This document shows, piece after piece, positions 8,122 through 16,314 of a stretch of 64,000 bases of DNA. Below the pieces are notes generated by a model, which was given only the letters and a program-made list of their open reading frames with translations, did not search any database and was not told the origin of the DNA. Origin of the DNA: Pseudonocardia sp. TRM90224 (GTDB taxonomy: Bacteria; Actinomycetota; Actinomycetes; Mycobacteriales; Pseudonocardiaceae); contig NZ_JAJGSX010000006.1 of assembly GCF_021245725.1 (NCBI RefSeq), forward strand, positions 186,001 to 250,000, in the 5' to 3' direction. The translations under genes and the position numbers were made by a program. Numbering within the stretch: the first letter of the stretch is position 1; every line of letters starts with the position of its first letter.

Positions 8122-9921
8122 GTGGGGTTCGACGTGCAGCGTGCTGTGGTCGTCGCCGGTGACGGCGTCGTCGCGCGGTTCCCTGGGGTGCTCTGCGTTG
8201 CGAGATGTCCCGATCCGGGACCGCTGCGGCACCTCCTGGAGCTGTGCGAGGAGACCTCGGGCGACAGCCCGGGCCGCACCCTCGCCAAGCGGCTGGCGTC
8301 GTGGCTCGCCGGCCCGGACGCCCCCGACGAGGAGCTCGTCTTCGGCACGGTCGCGGCCGCCGGTGAGCAGCTGGCCGTGTTCCTCGCCGGCCCCGTCTCG
8401 GTCGAGGTCGCCGGCAGTGGGCTCGCGCTCTCCGGCACCGACGCCGCATCGTGGACCGACCGGCTGCTGCCCCTCCCCGATTCGCCCGTCGTGCTCGCGC
8501 TCGCCGGTGTCGCGCCGCGGCCCGAGGTCGCGATCGACGTGCTCGACCTGCGCGGGGGCGCGGTGCCCGGCGCCGGCGTCGTCCTGCTGAACGGCCCGGC
8601 CGGCGGCGAGCAGGCCCACCCGCTCGCCGAGCGCGGCTCGCGGACGGTCGTGAAGCGGCCACCGCCCGAGAAGCGCAAGACCGGCGAGCAGCGGGTGGAG
8701 GCGCCGCGGCGCAGGCCGGAGATGGTGGCTCCCGCCCCGCCGGTCGAGTCGTGGCAGAACGAGCCGCTGGAGCCGTCCGTACCCGAGGGATTCTCGGCCG
8801 ACGAGTGGTTCTCCAAGGAATCCGGCGGACCCTCGGCGCCCGACGGCAGCGACACCCGGACCCCGCCGGAGGCACTGCCGCGGATCGACCCGCTCACCGA
8901 TCCCGGCCACGGCCACGGCAACGGGGTGAACGGCCTCAACGGTGTGCACGGCCTCAACGGGGTCAACGGCACGCACGGCGGCAGCAACGGCAGCGGTGCC
9001 AGCAACGCGAGCAACGGCGTCGGGCACACGCTGGGCGCCGAGGCACCGCCGCTCGCGAACTCCGGGCGCCACGCCGTGCTCGCCGAGTCCCTCCCTAAGA
9101 TCAACGGCAGCGCGGTGCCCGAGCAGCAGTCCGCGGAACCGGTCGAGCAGACCCCGCCGGAGTGGGCGCCCGCGGAGCAGATCCCGGAGCAGATCCCGGA
9201 GCCGGTCGGGGCGCCGGGGCTGGACGCCGAGACCGAGCTCGCCGAGATCCCCGAGGCCTCGTCGGTGGCCAGCCCGCCGCGCGCGCCCCGGCGGGCCGAG
9301 GCGATCCTCGGTGTCGCGCCGGCAGAGCCAGTGCGCGCTCCGCTGGAGGACGGCAACCCGGTCGGCGCCCGCGGCGCCGTTGCCGCACCCGAGAGCCCCA
9401 ACGGCCTCGATCCCAACGGCCTCGACAGCGGTGCCGTCCGCGACGACCAGCAGGCCCGTGGGCACCTCTGCGCACGCGGCCACCTCAACGACCCCCGCTC
9501 GCACTTCTGCGTGCTCTGCGGGATCCGCATGAACGAGCGCACCGGCGTGCTCGTCGTCGGCCAGCGTCCGCCGCTGGGTCTGCTCGTGTTCGACGACGGC
9601 GCCACCTACACCGTCGACGCCGAGTACCTCGTCGGCCGGATGCCGGAGGCCGACACCAGGGTCCGCTCGGGAGCGTTGCGCTCGATCGTCGTCGAGGACC
9701 GCTCGGGGGCCGTCTCCCGGGTGCACGCCGAGATCCGCATCAACGGGTGGGACGTGCTGATCACCGACTCCGGTTCGCGCAACGGCACGTTCATCGCCGG
9801 GCCGTCCGAGCCCGGCTGGACCCCGCTGCCGCCCGGCCGGCCCCGGCGCATGGTGCCGGGCACCCGCGTCCGGATGGGCGGGCGGACGTTCGTCTTCGAG
9901 TCACCGTCCGGGGTGCGTTGA
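8122..9921 (+). CDS. FHA-domain protein with zinc ribbon and long disordered linker
   Basis: A 599-aa protein in three parts. Residues 1-160 form a folded N-terminal domain I do not recognise. Residues 160-440 are Pro/Glu/Gly-rich and include an Asn-Gly repeat tract (VNGLNGVHGLNGVNG). Residues 445-475 hold a zinc-ribbon-like cluster (CARGH...HFCVLCG), and residues 495-595 form a forkhead-associated domain with GR, SRVHAEI and SRNGTF motifs, which binds phosphothreonine. The gene sits between a membrane protein and a nucleotidyltransferase-fold gene, with a Ser/Thr kinase downstream that could phosphorylate the FHA partner. It is likely the phospho-dependent scaffold of this cassette. Confidence 0.85.
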   Translation: MGFDVQRAVVVAGDGVVARFPGVLCVARCPDPGPLRHLLELCEETSGDSPGRTLAKRLASWLAGPDAPDEELVFGTVAAAGEQLAVFLAGPVSVEVAGSGLALSGTDAASWTDRLLPLPDSPVVLALAGVAPRPEVAIDVLDLRGGAVPGAGVVLLNGPAGGEQAHPLAERGSRTVVKRPPPEKRKTGEQRVEAPRRRPEMVAPAPPVESWQNEPLEPSVPEGFSADEWFSKESGGPSAPDGSDTRTPPEALPRIDPLTDPGHGHGNGVNGLNGVHGLNGVNGTHGGSNGSGASNASNGVGHTLGAEAPPLANSGRHAVLAESLPKINGSAVPEQQSAEPVEQTPPEWAPAEQIPEQIPEPVGAPGLDAETELAEIPEASSVASPPRAPRRAEAILGVAPAEPVRAPLEDGNPVGARGAVAAPESPNGLDPNGLDSGAVRDDQQARGHLCARGHLNDPRSHFCVLCGIRMNERTGVLVVGQRPPLGLLVFDDGATYTVDAEYLVGRMPEADTRVRSGALRSIVVEDRSGAVSRVHAEIRINGWDVLITDSGSRNGTFIAGPSEPGWTPLPPGRPRRMVPGTRVRMGGRTFVFESPSGVR

Positions 9922-10513
9922 GCGGTCCCGCACCGGCTGACCCCGCGGCGCTCGGGCGGCGACAGCTCGCGCTCCAAACGGCGGCCGGGGGGGTGCTGGA
10001 CGAGCTGCGGTTGCTTCCGCGGCTCGGTGAGCTCGGCCCGGTGGAGCTGATCGGCAGCGCCGCCACCGGGTTGATGGTGTGGCGCGACATCGACGTCTCG
10101 GTGCGTGTGCCCGCCGCGCGTCAGCAGGCGATCGGGACCGTGCTCGGCGGGCTCGTCGCCGAGCGGCCGTGCTCTCGGTCGACTACCGCGACGAGACCGG
10201 GTCGCGCAGCCCGTCGGGCCGCGAGCGCGACCAGCGCCACTACGCGGTCGTGCGATACCAAGGCCCGACCGGTGCGCCGTGGAAGATCGACCTCTCGCTC
10301 TGGACGGCCGCCGGACCCGACGGCGAGTGGCACGACATCCCCGGCGTCCGCGCCCGCCTCACCGCGGAGACCCGCACCGCGATCCTGTGGATCAAGGAGA
10401 CGCTGATGGCGGAGGGGCGGTACCCCGGTGACGTCGCCAGCGTCGAGATCTACGACGCCGTCCTCAACGGCGGTGTTCGTAACCCCGAGGCCTTCGCTCT
10501 AGCACGACGGTGA
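9918..10513 (+). pseudogene. Nucleotidyltransferase-fold protein interrupted by a 1-nt frameshift
   Basis: Translation probably starts at TTG 9918, whose TTGA overlaps the FHA stop. The first part carries a nucleotidyltransferase-type motif (LIGSAATGLMVWRDIDVSV: GS followed by DID). The frame runs to about 10168 and then continues without homology break in the -1 frame (VLSVDYRDETGSRS ... KIDLSLW ... ALARR) to the stop at 10511-10513. One missing base near 10169, in cggccg-tgctc, restores a protein of about 199 aa. This may be a real lesion, a sequencing error or, less likely, programmed frameshifting; no classic slippery heptamer is seen. The fold suggests nucleotide transfer to a protein or small molecule; the target is unknown. 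Confidence 0.7.
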
Positions 10514-10632
10514 TGACGTGCCTGCCTGGACATCACGGCTGGGCCCGAGAGGCTGCGGGCGTATGTTTGGCGGCGGGGGCGGTCGCCTCCGCGTGTTCCG
10601 CGAAGGCAAGTCGATCCGAGCAGGAGGTGGGC

Positions 10633-11493
10633 GTGGACAGCCCAGCGACGATCCCGCCGACCACCCGCAACGCGACCCCGACACCGGGGTCGGTGGCGGA
10701 CTACGAGCTCGTCAGGATGCTGGGCGAGGGCAACCACGGCCGCTACTTCCTGGCCCGGCCGCCCGCGCGGTTGGGCCTCAACGAGGAGTACGTGGCGCTG
10801 AAGGTGTTCGGCGACCGCGTCGGCGAGCAGGCCTACGAGCGTGGTGTGCGGGAGCTGCGGGCGTTCGCGGCCGTCCGCTCGGAGTACCTCGTGCGCGTCT
10901 TCGACGCCGTGCTGGAGGACAGCTTCGTCTACGCGATGGAGTACTTCCCGCTCGGCTCGCTCGCGACACCCGGCCGGCAGCTCCCGCGCTCGTCGGTGCT
11001 GACGGCCCTCGAACACGCCGCGCGGGCCGCGCACGCGCTGCACGAGGCCGGGATGGCGCACGGCGACATCAAGCCGGCCAACATCCTGCTCGCCGAGACG
11101 TCCGGCGGCATCGGGGGTCGCCTCTCCGACCTGGGCCTCGCGCGCTTCCTGACCCCCGGCACGACCTTGACCGGCATGGGCCGGGCCAGCTCCGTCGAGT
11201 TCACCGACCCCGACCTGCTGGCCGGCGCCCGCCCGTCGCGCCGCACCGAGGTCTTCTCGCTCGGCGCGACGATCCACAAGGCGCTCGCCGGCACCGGCCT
11301 GTTCGGCGACCTCCCCGACAACCAGCCGCTGCTCGCGATCCGCAAGGTGCTCTCCGCACGACCCCAGGTGCACCCCGGGCTCGCGCAGGGCGAGGCGGCG
11401 CTCGTCCAGGACTGCCTGGCCGAGGGCGAGGCCCGCATCACCTCCGCCGCGCAGGTGGCCGACCGGCTGGCGCAGCTGAACAACAGCATCTAG
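10633..11493 (+). CDS. Divergent Ser/Thr protein kinase
   Basis: The start is set at GTG 10633 because AGGAGG lies 5 nt upstream and the kinase fold begins shortly after; the frame extends further upstream, but that part lacks similarity. The 286-aa product has a Gly-rich loop (MLGEGNHGRYFLA), the ATP lysine (VALKVF), a catalytic loop HGDIKPANILL with HGD in place of HRD, a metal motif DLG in place of DFG, and TDPDLL in place of APE. Catalytic Lys, Asp, Asn and metal Asp are all retained, so activity is likely. There is no membrane segment, so it is cytosolic. It is the last gene of the FHA cassette and its probable kinase. Confidence 0.85.
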   Translation: MDSPATIPPTTRNATPTPGSVADYELVRMLGEGNHGRYFLARPPARLGLNEEYVALKVFGDRVGEQAYERGVRELRAFAAVRSEYLVRVFDAVLEDSFVYAMEYFPLGSLATPGRQLPRSSVLTALEHAARAAHALHEAGMAHGDIKPANILLAETSGGIGGRLSDLGLARFLTPGTTLTGMGRASSVEFTDPDLLAGARPSRRTEVFSLGATIHKALAGTGLFGDLPDNQPLLAIRKVLSARPQVHPGLAQGEAALVQDCLAEGEARITSAAQVADRLAQLNNSI

Positions 11494-11502
11494 GGGTCTC
11501 AC

Positions 11503-11563
11503 GTCGACAACGACGTTTTGGCTGTTGTGAGCGCTAACAAACAGCCAGAACGTCGTTGTCGAC
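11503..11563. repeat. Long inverted repeat between convergent genes
   Basis: Arms 11503-11526 and 11540-11563 match at 23 of 24 positions around a 13-nt loop. The stem starts 10 nt after the kinase stop codon and ends 3 nt before the end of the convergent yjbQ-type gene. The core is GTCGACAACGACGTT. No T-run is present on either strand. A bidirectional terminator is the simplest reading. Confidence 0.85.
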
Positions 11564-11565
11564 GG

Positions 11566-11976
11566 TCACCCCGGGATCAGGGAGATGCGGACGGAGCGGA
11601 CGGGGTTGTCGCCGTTCGTGTCGACGAGGCACACCGACTGCCAGGTCCCCAGCGCCATCGATCCGTCGACGACCGGCACCGTCACCGACGGCGCGACGAA
11701 GGCGGGCAGCACGTGGTCGCGCCCGTGCCCCGGGCTCCCGTGCCGGTGCTCCCAGCGGTCGTCGGCGGGCAGCAGGTCGCGCAGCGCGGCGAGGAGGTCC
11801 GTGTCGCTCCCCGCACCCGTCTCGATGACGGCGAGGCCGGCCGTCGCGTGCGGCACCCAGACGTTGAGCAGGCCGTCGCGCGCGCCCTTCGCGCGGAGGA
11901 ACGCCGAGATCTCGGCGCCGAGGTCGACGACGGCCTCGCGGCCGCCGGTGCGGATCTCGATCAGCTCGCTGTGCAT
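11566..11976 (-). CDS. YjbQ/UPF0047 family protein
   Basis: A 136-aa protein of the YjbQ family, some members of which have thiamine-phosphate synthase side activity. Family motifs are visible: VPHATAGLAVIE, a DRWEHRHGSPGHGRDHVLP segment with conserved His residues, and GTWQSV near the C-terminus. ATG 11976 faces the GTG of the aminotransferase gene, with only 19 nt between the two start codons, so their promoters overlap. The physiological role is not established for the family. Confidence 0.88.
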   Translation of the reverse strand: MHSELIEIRTGGREAVVDLGAEISAFLRAKGARDGLLNVWVPHATAGLAVIETGAGSDTDLLAALRDLLPADDRWEHRHGSPGHGRDHVLPAFVAPSVTVPVVDGSMALGTWQSVCLVDTNGDNPVRSVRISLIPG

Positions 11977-11982
11977 ACGACA

Positions 11983-11988
11983 TAGGGT
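11983..11988 (+). promoter_or_regulatory. -10 box (TAGGGT) of a leaderless aminotransferase promoter
   Basis: TAGGGT ends 8 nt before GTG 11996. It lies in the 19-nt gap between divergent start codons, so a ribosome-binding leader is unlikely. Confidence 0.5.
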
Positions 11989-11995
11989 CGCAAAG

Positions 11996-13015
11996 GTGCG
12001 CACAGCCTTCGGAACCGAGTTCGACGTCCCCGACGGATACCTGAACACCGCGAGCATCGGGATCCCCGCCGCGCCGGTCGCCGAAGCCGTCGAGCACGCC
12101 GTCGCGCGCTGGCGGACGGGAGCGGGCCGCCCACCCGAGTTCGACGAGCCGGTCGCCGTCGCCCGCGCCGCGTACGCGCAGCTCGTCGGGGTGCCGACCG
12201 AGCGGGTCGCGATCGGCGCCAGCGTGTCCGCGCTGATCGGGCTCGTCGCCGCGAGCATCCCCGACGGCTCCGACGTGCTCGTCGCCCGCGGCGACTTCAC
12301 CAGCACCACTTGGCCCTTCGCCGCGCAGACCGGTCGTGGGGTGACGATCACCGAGGTGGGGCTCGACGAGCTGCCGCACCGGGCGGGTGAGGCCGACGTG
12401 GTCGCGGTGAGCGTCGTCCAGTCGGCCGACGGGCGGGTCGTCGACCTGGCCGCCCTGCGCGCCGCGCAGTCCGCCGGCACGCTGGTCGTGCTCGACGCGA
12501 CGCAGGCGACCGGCTGGCTCGACGCCGACCTCGGCTGGGCCGACGTCGTCGTGGGCGGCGCCTACAAGTGGCTCTTCTCGCCGCGTGGCGCGGCCTGGAT
12601 GGCAGTCCGACCAGAACTGGAACTCACGCCGCACCACGCGAACTGGTACGCGGGCGACGAGGTGTGGAAGTCCGTCTACGACCTCCCGCTGCGCCTCGCG
12701 GCCGACGCGCGGGCGCTCGACACGTCACCGGCCTGGTACTGCCACGTCGGGGCGGCAGTCGCGCTGCCGCTGCTCGCGAACCTCGACCGGGCTGCGGTGC
12801 ACGCGCACTGCGTCGGGCTCGGCGACGCCCTGCTCACCGGTCTCGGTGCGGAACCCCGCGGCTCCGCGATCGTCTCGCTCACCCGCCCCGACGCGGCCGA
12901 GCGGCTCGCCGCCGCCGGCCTGGTCACGAGCATGCGGGCGGGCGCCACCCGCATGTCGTTCCACATCTACAACACCCAGAGCGACGTCGACCGCGCCCTC
13001 GACGCCCTCACCTGA
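11996..13015 (+). CDS. Class V aminotransferase (cysteine desulfurase/kynureninase-like fold)
   Basis: A 339-aa PLP enzyme of fold type I. The N-terminus YLNTASIGIP matches the substrate-binding start of class V enzymes. DATQATGWLDADLG supplies the cofactor Asp and Gln, and GGAYKWLFSPRGAAW contains the Schiff-base lysine near residue 190. No Cys-loop of SufS/IscS is seen, so sulfur transfer is not supported; a small aminotransferase or lyase role fits better. It is divergently transcribed from the yjbQ-like gene. The substrate cannot be assigned. Confidence 0.85.
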   Translation: MRTAFGTEFDVPDGYLNTASIGIPAAPVAEAVEHAVARWRTGAGRPPEFDEPVAVARAAYAQLVGVPTERVAIGASVSALIGLVAASIPDGSDVLVARGDFTSTTWPFAAQTGRGVTITEVGLDELPHRAGEADVVAVSVVQSADGRVVDLAALRAAQSAGTLVVLDATQATGWLDADLGWADVVVGGAYKWLFSPRGAAWMAVRPELELTPHHANWYAGDEVWKSVYDLPLRLAADARALDTSPAWYCHVGAAVALPLLANLDRAAVHAHCVGLGDALLTGLGAEPRGSAIVSLTRPDAAERLAAAGLVTSMRAGATRMSFHIYNTQSDVDRALDALT

Positions 13016-13018
13016 CCG

Positions 13019-13088
13019 AACTTCCCCACCGTTTTGCCAATCTGCACACCCTTGCGGGCGTGCAAGTTGGCAAAACGGTGGGGAAGTT
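13019..13088. repeat. Long inverted repeat, CCACCGTTTTGCCAA family
   Basis: Arms 13019-13051 and 13056-13088 match at 30 of 33 positions with a 4-nt loop. The repeat starts 4 nt after the aminotransferase stop and ends 6 nt before the convergent DUF4439 gene. The arm core CCACCGTTTTGCCAA also forms the repeat at 34805-34862, again between convergent genes. Confidence 0.9.
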
Positions 13089-13093
13089 GGGGG

Positions 13094-13564
13094 TCAGGCC
13101 GGGCGGCCGGGGAACGGGGGGACGGCCGGGGTGGTCCCCACCGCGGCACGCCACGCGGCACAGCGGCCGGTGCCCTTGGTGAGCGCGTCGAGCGCCGCCT
13201 TGCGCAGCCCGCGGTCGCGCGTGTGCTCCATGACCGACCGCCACGCGCCGAGCGCGTCGGTCTCCGCGACGACGGCGAGCGCGGCCGCGGTCTCGGCGTT
13301 GACCACCGGCTGCGGGGTCGCGTACGCGGGCTGCGCAGAGACCGGGCGCGCGCCGATCTGGGTGAGCGTCAGCTCGATGAGCTTGCGCAGCTCCCGGTGC
13401 TCGTCGAGGTCGGTGCGCGCCTGGCCGCGCATGTCCGCGCCCAGGAACGCGATCGCGAGGCCGTAGCACCAGATCGCCGCGTGCTCGGCGGCCAGCGCAC
13501 CCTGCAGCGCTTCGGCCGCCTCCTCGTCGATCGACGACTGCTCCGGCGGGGGCGGCTTGCTCAT
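13094..13564 (-). CDS. Ferritin-like (DUF4439) protein
   Basis: A 156-aa mostly helical protein of the DUF4439 ferritin-like group. Two Glu/His-containing helices are visible: GALAAEHAAIWCYGLAIAFLG near the N-terminus and DEHRELRKLIELTL in the middle. The start ATG overlaps the stop of the upstream lipoprotein gene (ATGA), so the two are coupled. Metal binding is plausible because spaced EH/ExxH residues are present, but iron storage is not shown. There is no signal peptide. Confidence 0.8.
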   Translation of the reverse strand: MSKPPPPEQSSIDEEAAEALQGALAAEHAAIWCYGLAIAFLGADMRGQARTDLDEHRELRKLIELTLTQIGARPVSAQPAYATPQPVVNAETAAALAVVAETDALGAWRSVMEHTRDRGLRKAALDALTKGTGRCAAWRAAVGTTPAVPPFPGRPA

Positions 13565-14031
13565 GCGAGGACCTTGTCGTAGGCGGCGCAGCAGGCCGCC
13601 ACCGACGCGACGACGCCCACCCGCTCCGGCGGGACGTCGAGCGCTACGTCCGACGCCGCCTTCGCGGAGGCGGCGACGGCGGCCCGCAGCTTCTCCAGGG
13701 TGGCGTCCCGGGGCCCGGGCGTCGGCGCCGCGGGCGGGGGAGCCGCCGACGTCGACGGCGCGATCCTGATGATCTCGGCCTCCAGCGCGGTGGCGTGCTC
13801 GGCGCGCGCGGCACGCAGCGGCTCCACCTTCGCGGCGAGGTCGGGATCGGCGGCGACGGCCGCGGCCGCGAGTGCGGCGTCGGCCCGGGCGGCGGCGGCG
13901 AGCGGGATCAACGGGTCGGGCGGCTTCGGCTTCGACGACGAGCCGATCGAGCACCCCGCGAGCAGTGGCACCCCGAGCAACCCGACGAGCACGCTACGGC
14001 GCGGGATCGCCCGTGGTCGACTGCTGATCAC
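13561..14031 (-). CDS. Small lipoprotein, helical
   Basis: A 156-aa protein with an Arg-rich N-terminus, a hydrophobic core and a lipobox (VPLLAGC) near residue 26, so it is predicted to be lipidated and attached outside the membrane. The mature part is Ala-rich and helical with spaced Glu/His residues, similar in composition to the ferritin-like partner that follows. The two genes overlap by 4 nt. The function is unknown; the pair may form a surface and cytosolic version of the same fold. Confidence 0.75.
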   Translation of the reverse strand: MISSRPRAIPRRSVLVGLLGVPLLAGCSIGSSSKPKPPDPLIPLAAAARADAALAAAAVAADPDLAAKVEPLRAARAEHATALEAEIIRIAPSTSAAPPPAAPTPGPRDATLEKLRAAVAASAKAASDVALDVPPERVGVVASVAACCAAYDKVLA

Positions 14032-14158
14032 CAGGCTCTCCTCTCCGCGTCCAGGTCCGTTCGAGTGCGTTCAGGTGCGTTTGCCGGGCGCCCATCCTGC
14101 CAGGCGCCCCGCACGGCCCTTCGACGCGCGCGGCGACCGGGCACCCGCAGCGGCGCGA

Positions 14159-14164
14159 TACCCT
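14159..14164 (+). promoter_or_regulatory. -10 box (TACCCT) of the rimP-nusA operon
   Basis: GATACCCT sits about 70 nt upstream of rimP, in the 203-nt gap after the divergent lipoprotein gene. A start about 7 nt downstream would leave a leader of roughly 64 nt carrying AGGAG near 14224. Nothing else was recognised in the gap. Confidence 0.45.
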
Positions 14165-14234
14165 TGCGGACCGTCCCTCACCCGGCGGAGTTCCGTTCCC
14201 GCCGGGCGCACCATCGAACGAGCAGGAGCCTCAG

Positions 14235-14780
14235 ATGCCCTCCCCCCGCCCTGTGCAGCACTCTCCCGGGCCGCTGCCCGGGCAGCTGCGCGGCGTGCTG
14301 GAACCCATCGTCGCCGGCGTCGGCTTCGAGCTCGACGAGCTCGACGTCCGCGTCGCCGGGCGACGCCACACCGTCAAGGTCGTGGTGGACTCCGACAACG
14401 GGGTCGGGCTGGACGACATCGCGCGCGTCTCGCGCGCCGCATCGGAGGCTCTCGACAAGCACGAGCACCTGATCGCCGGCTCCTACACGCTGGAGGTCAC
14501 CTCGCCGGGCGCGGAGCGGCCGCTCACCGGCCAGCGCCACTGGCGGCGCGCCAACCTGCGCAAGGTCGCCGTCCGCACGAAGGACGGCAAGTCCTTCACC
14601 GCCAGGGTCGGCGCCGCCGGCGAGTCCGCCGTCACCCTGCTGGTCGACGGTGCGCTCAGGGAGCTCGCTTACGCCGACGTCGAGAAGGCCGCGGTGGAGG
14701 TCGAGTTCCGACCGCCGCCCGAAGCCGAGGTGCGCAAGCTCCGGGGCAGTTCCGACCAGACCCCGGAGGGGACGTCATGA
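14235..14780 (+). CDS. rimP: Ribosome maturation factor RimP
   Basis: A 181-aa 30S assembly factor. The N-terminal domain has the family pattern ([16 protein letters not shown] ... [28 protein letters not shown]), followed by [19 protein letters not shown], the signature joining the two RimP domains. AGGAG lies just upstream of ATG 14235. The stop overlaps the nusA start (ATGA), the usual actinobacterial order. Confidence 0.95.
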   Translation: MPSPRPVQHSPGPLPGQLRGVLEPIVAGVGFELDELDVRVAGRRHTVKVVVDSDNGVGLDDIARVSRAASEALDKHEHLIAGSYTLEVTSPGAERPLTGQRHWRRANLRKVAVRTKDGKSFTARVGAAGESAVTLLVDGALRELAYADVEKAAVEVEFRPPPEAEVRKLRGSSDQTPEGTS

Positions 14781-15796
14781 ACGTCGACATCGCCGCGCTG
14801 CGCGCCATCGAGCGCGACAAGGACATCCCGTTCGAGACGGTCATCGAGGCCATCGAGACCGCGCTGCTCACCGCCTACCGGCACACCGAGGGGCACGAGG
14901 CGCACGCGCGCATCGACATCGACCGCAAGACCGGCGTCGTGCGCGTGATGGCGCAGGAGCACGCCGCCGACGGCAGCGTCGAGAACGAGTGGGACGACAC
15001 CCCGGAGGGCTTCGGCCGGATCGCGGCGACCACCGCCCGGCAGGTCATCGTGCAGCGGCTGCGCGACGCCGAGCACGAGCGCACCTACGGCGAGTTCGCC
15101 GCGAAGGAGGGCGAGATCGTCGCCGGGGTCGTGCAGCGCGACGCCCGCGCCAACGCCCGCGGCGTGGTGATCGTTCAGCTCTCCGGTCAGACCGAGGGCG
15201 TGCTGCCGCAGGCCGAGCAGGTGCCCGGTGAGCGCTACCAGCACGGCGAGCGCATCCGCTGCTACGTCGTCGGTGTGACGCGGGGAATGCGTGGGACCCA
15301 GATCACGTTGAGCCGCACGCACCCGAACCTCGTGCGGAAGCTGTTCGCGCTCGAGGTGCCGGAGATCGTCGACGGCTCGGTGGAGATCGTCGCCGTCGCC
15401 CGCGAGGCCGGGCACCGATCCAAGATCGCGGTCCGGTCGACCGTGCCCGGGGTCAACCCCAAGGGCGCCTGCATCGGACCGGTCGGGGCCCGCGTGCGCA
15501 ACGTGATGAGCGAGCTGGCCGGCGAGAAGATCGACATCATCGACTGGTCCGAGGATCCGGCGACGTTCGTCGGCAACGCCCTCTCCCCTTCGAAAGTGGT
15601 ATCGGTCACGGTCCTGGACGCCAAGACCCGCACCGCGCGGGTCGTCGTACCGGACTTCCAGCTGTCGCTCGCGATCGGCAAGGAAGGCCAGAACGCCCGG
15701 TTGGCGGCCCGGCTGACGGGTTGGCGCATCGACATCCGCAGTGATGCCGACCCCCGCGGCACCCGTGATCACATCGAGTCGGAGTCGGTCGGCTGA
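14777..15796 (+). CDS. nusA: Transcription termination/antitermination factor NusA
   Basis: A 339-aa RNA polymerase-associated factor with the actinobacterial short architecture: N-terminal RNAP-binding domain, S1 domain (about residues 110-180: [11 protein letters not shown]), and two KH domains with [14 protein letters not shown] and [17 protein letters not shown]. It lacks the acidic repeats found in E. coli NusA, as expected for this phylum. The ATG overlaps the rimP stop. Confidence 0.96.
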   Translation: MNVDIAALRAIERDKDIPFETVIEAIETALLTAYRHTEGHEAHARIDIDRKTGVVRVMAQEHAADGSVENEWDDTPEGFGRIAATTARQVIVQRLRDAEHERTYGEFAAKEGEIVAGVVQRDARANARGVVIVQLSGQTEGVLPQAEQVPGERYQHGERIRCYVVGVTRGMRGTQITLSRTHPNLVRKLFALEVPEIVDGSVEIVAVAREAGHRSKIAVRSTVPGVNPKGACIGPVGARVRNVMSELAGEKIDIIDWSEDPATFVGNALSPSKVVSVTVLDAKTRTARVVVPDFQLSLAIGKEGQNARLAARLTGWRIDIRSDADPRGTRDHIESESVG

Positions 15797-15936
15797 ACGC
15801 ATCCCGTGGGAGCGAGGGCGGAGCCGACCGGGATGCTGCGCTACACTCCAGTTCGGCCCTCGGCCTGGGGAAGACACCCACTCGTCGTATCCCGGTTCCG
15901 GATCTTCGATCCACCACGGAACCCGTTCGGACGTGT

Positions 15937-16221
15937 GTGGGTTGCCGCACCAGGGCGCTGGCCGGCGGTCTCCTGCGTGTTGTCGTGGTGGACGGGGTCC
16001 TGACCCCTGACCCACGCCGACGACTCCCCGGGCGAGGTGCTTGGTTGCACCCCGCGCTGGAGTGCCTCGACCGTGCCGAGCGGCGCTCGGCGATCCCGCG
16101 GGCGCTTCGCGTCACGGGGCCGCTGGACACCACTGCGGTCAGGGAGCAGCTGAACGTCGCGATCGGGGCGCGGGAGACACCCGCGTCCGACATAGCCGAA
16201 AGCAAGGTCGACCCGTCATGA
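15937..16221 (+). CDS. ylxR: YlxR/RnpM family RNA-binding protein, start uncertain
   Basis: A small basic protein of the YlxR (DUF448) family between nusA and infB, its usual place. It contains GCRTRA, LLRVV, PDPRRRLPGRGAWLHP and the C-terminal RALR motif. The first GTG is 15937, but the conserved RTCVGCR motif begins at 15928, three codons earlier, and the frame is open back to 15769 with no ATG, GTG or TTG. Candidate starts are CTG 15865 and CTG 15793; the latter overlaps the nusA stop as CTGA. The coordinates given are therefore a minimum. In Firmicutes the family modulates RNase P. Confidence 0.85.
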   Translation: MGCRTRALAGGLLRVVVVDGVLTPDPRRRLPGRGAWLHPALECLDRAERRSAIPRALRVTGPLDTTAVREQLNVAIGARETPASDIAESKVDPS

Positions 16222-16314
16222 GCCAGTCGTGAAGATCGCACCATGAACGTGCTTCGACACTAGGTTCGAGGTCGAGCGGGACAAGCCGCCGGCCTCCGAG
16301 AAACAGGGAGTGCA

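Noticed and set aside
10510..10632. N-terminal extension of the divergent kinase with a lipoprotein-like segment
   Set aside because: The stretch resembles a lipobox by chance; AGGAGG directly before GTG 10633 and the position of the kinase fold favour the shorter form.
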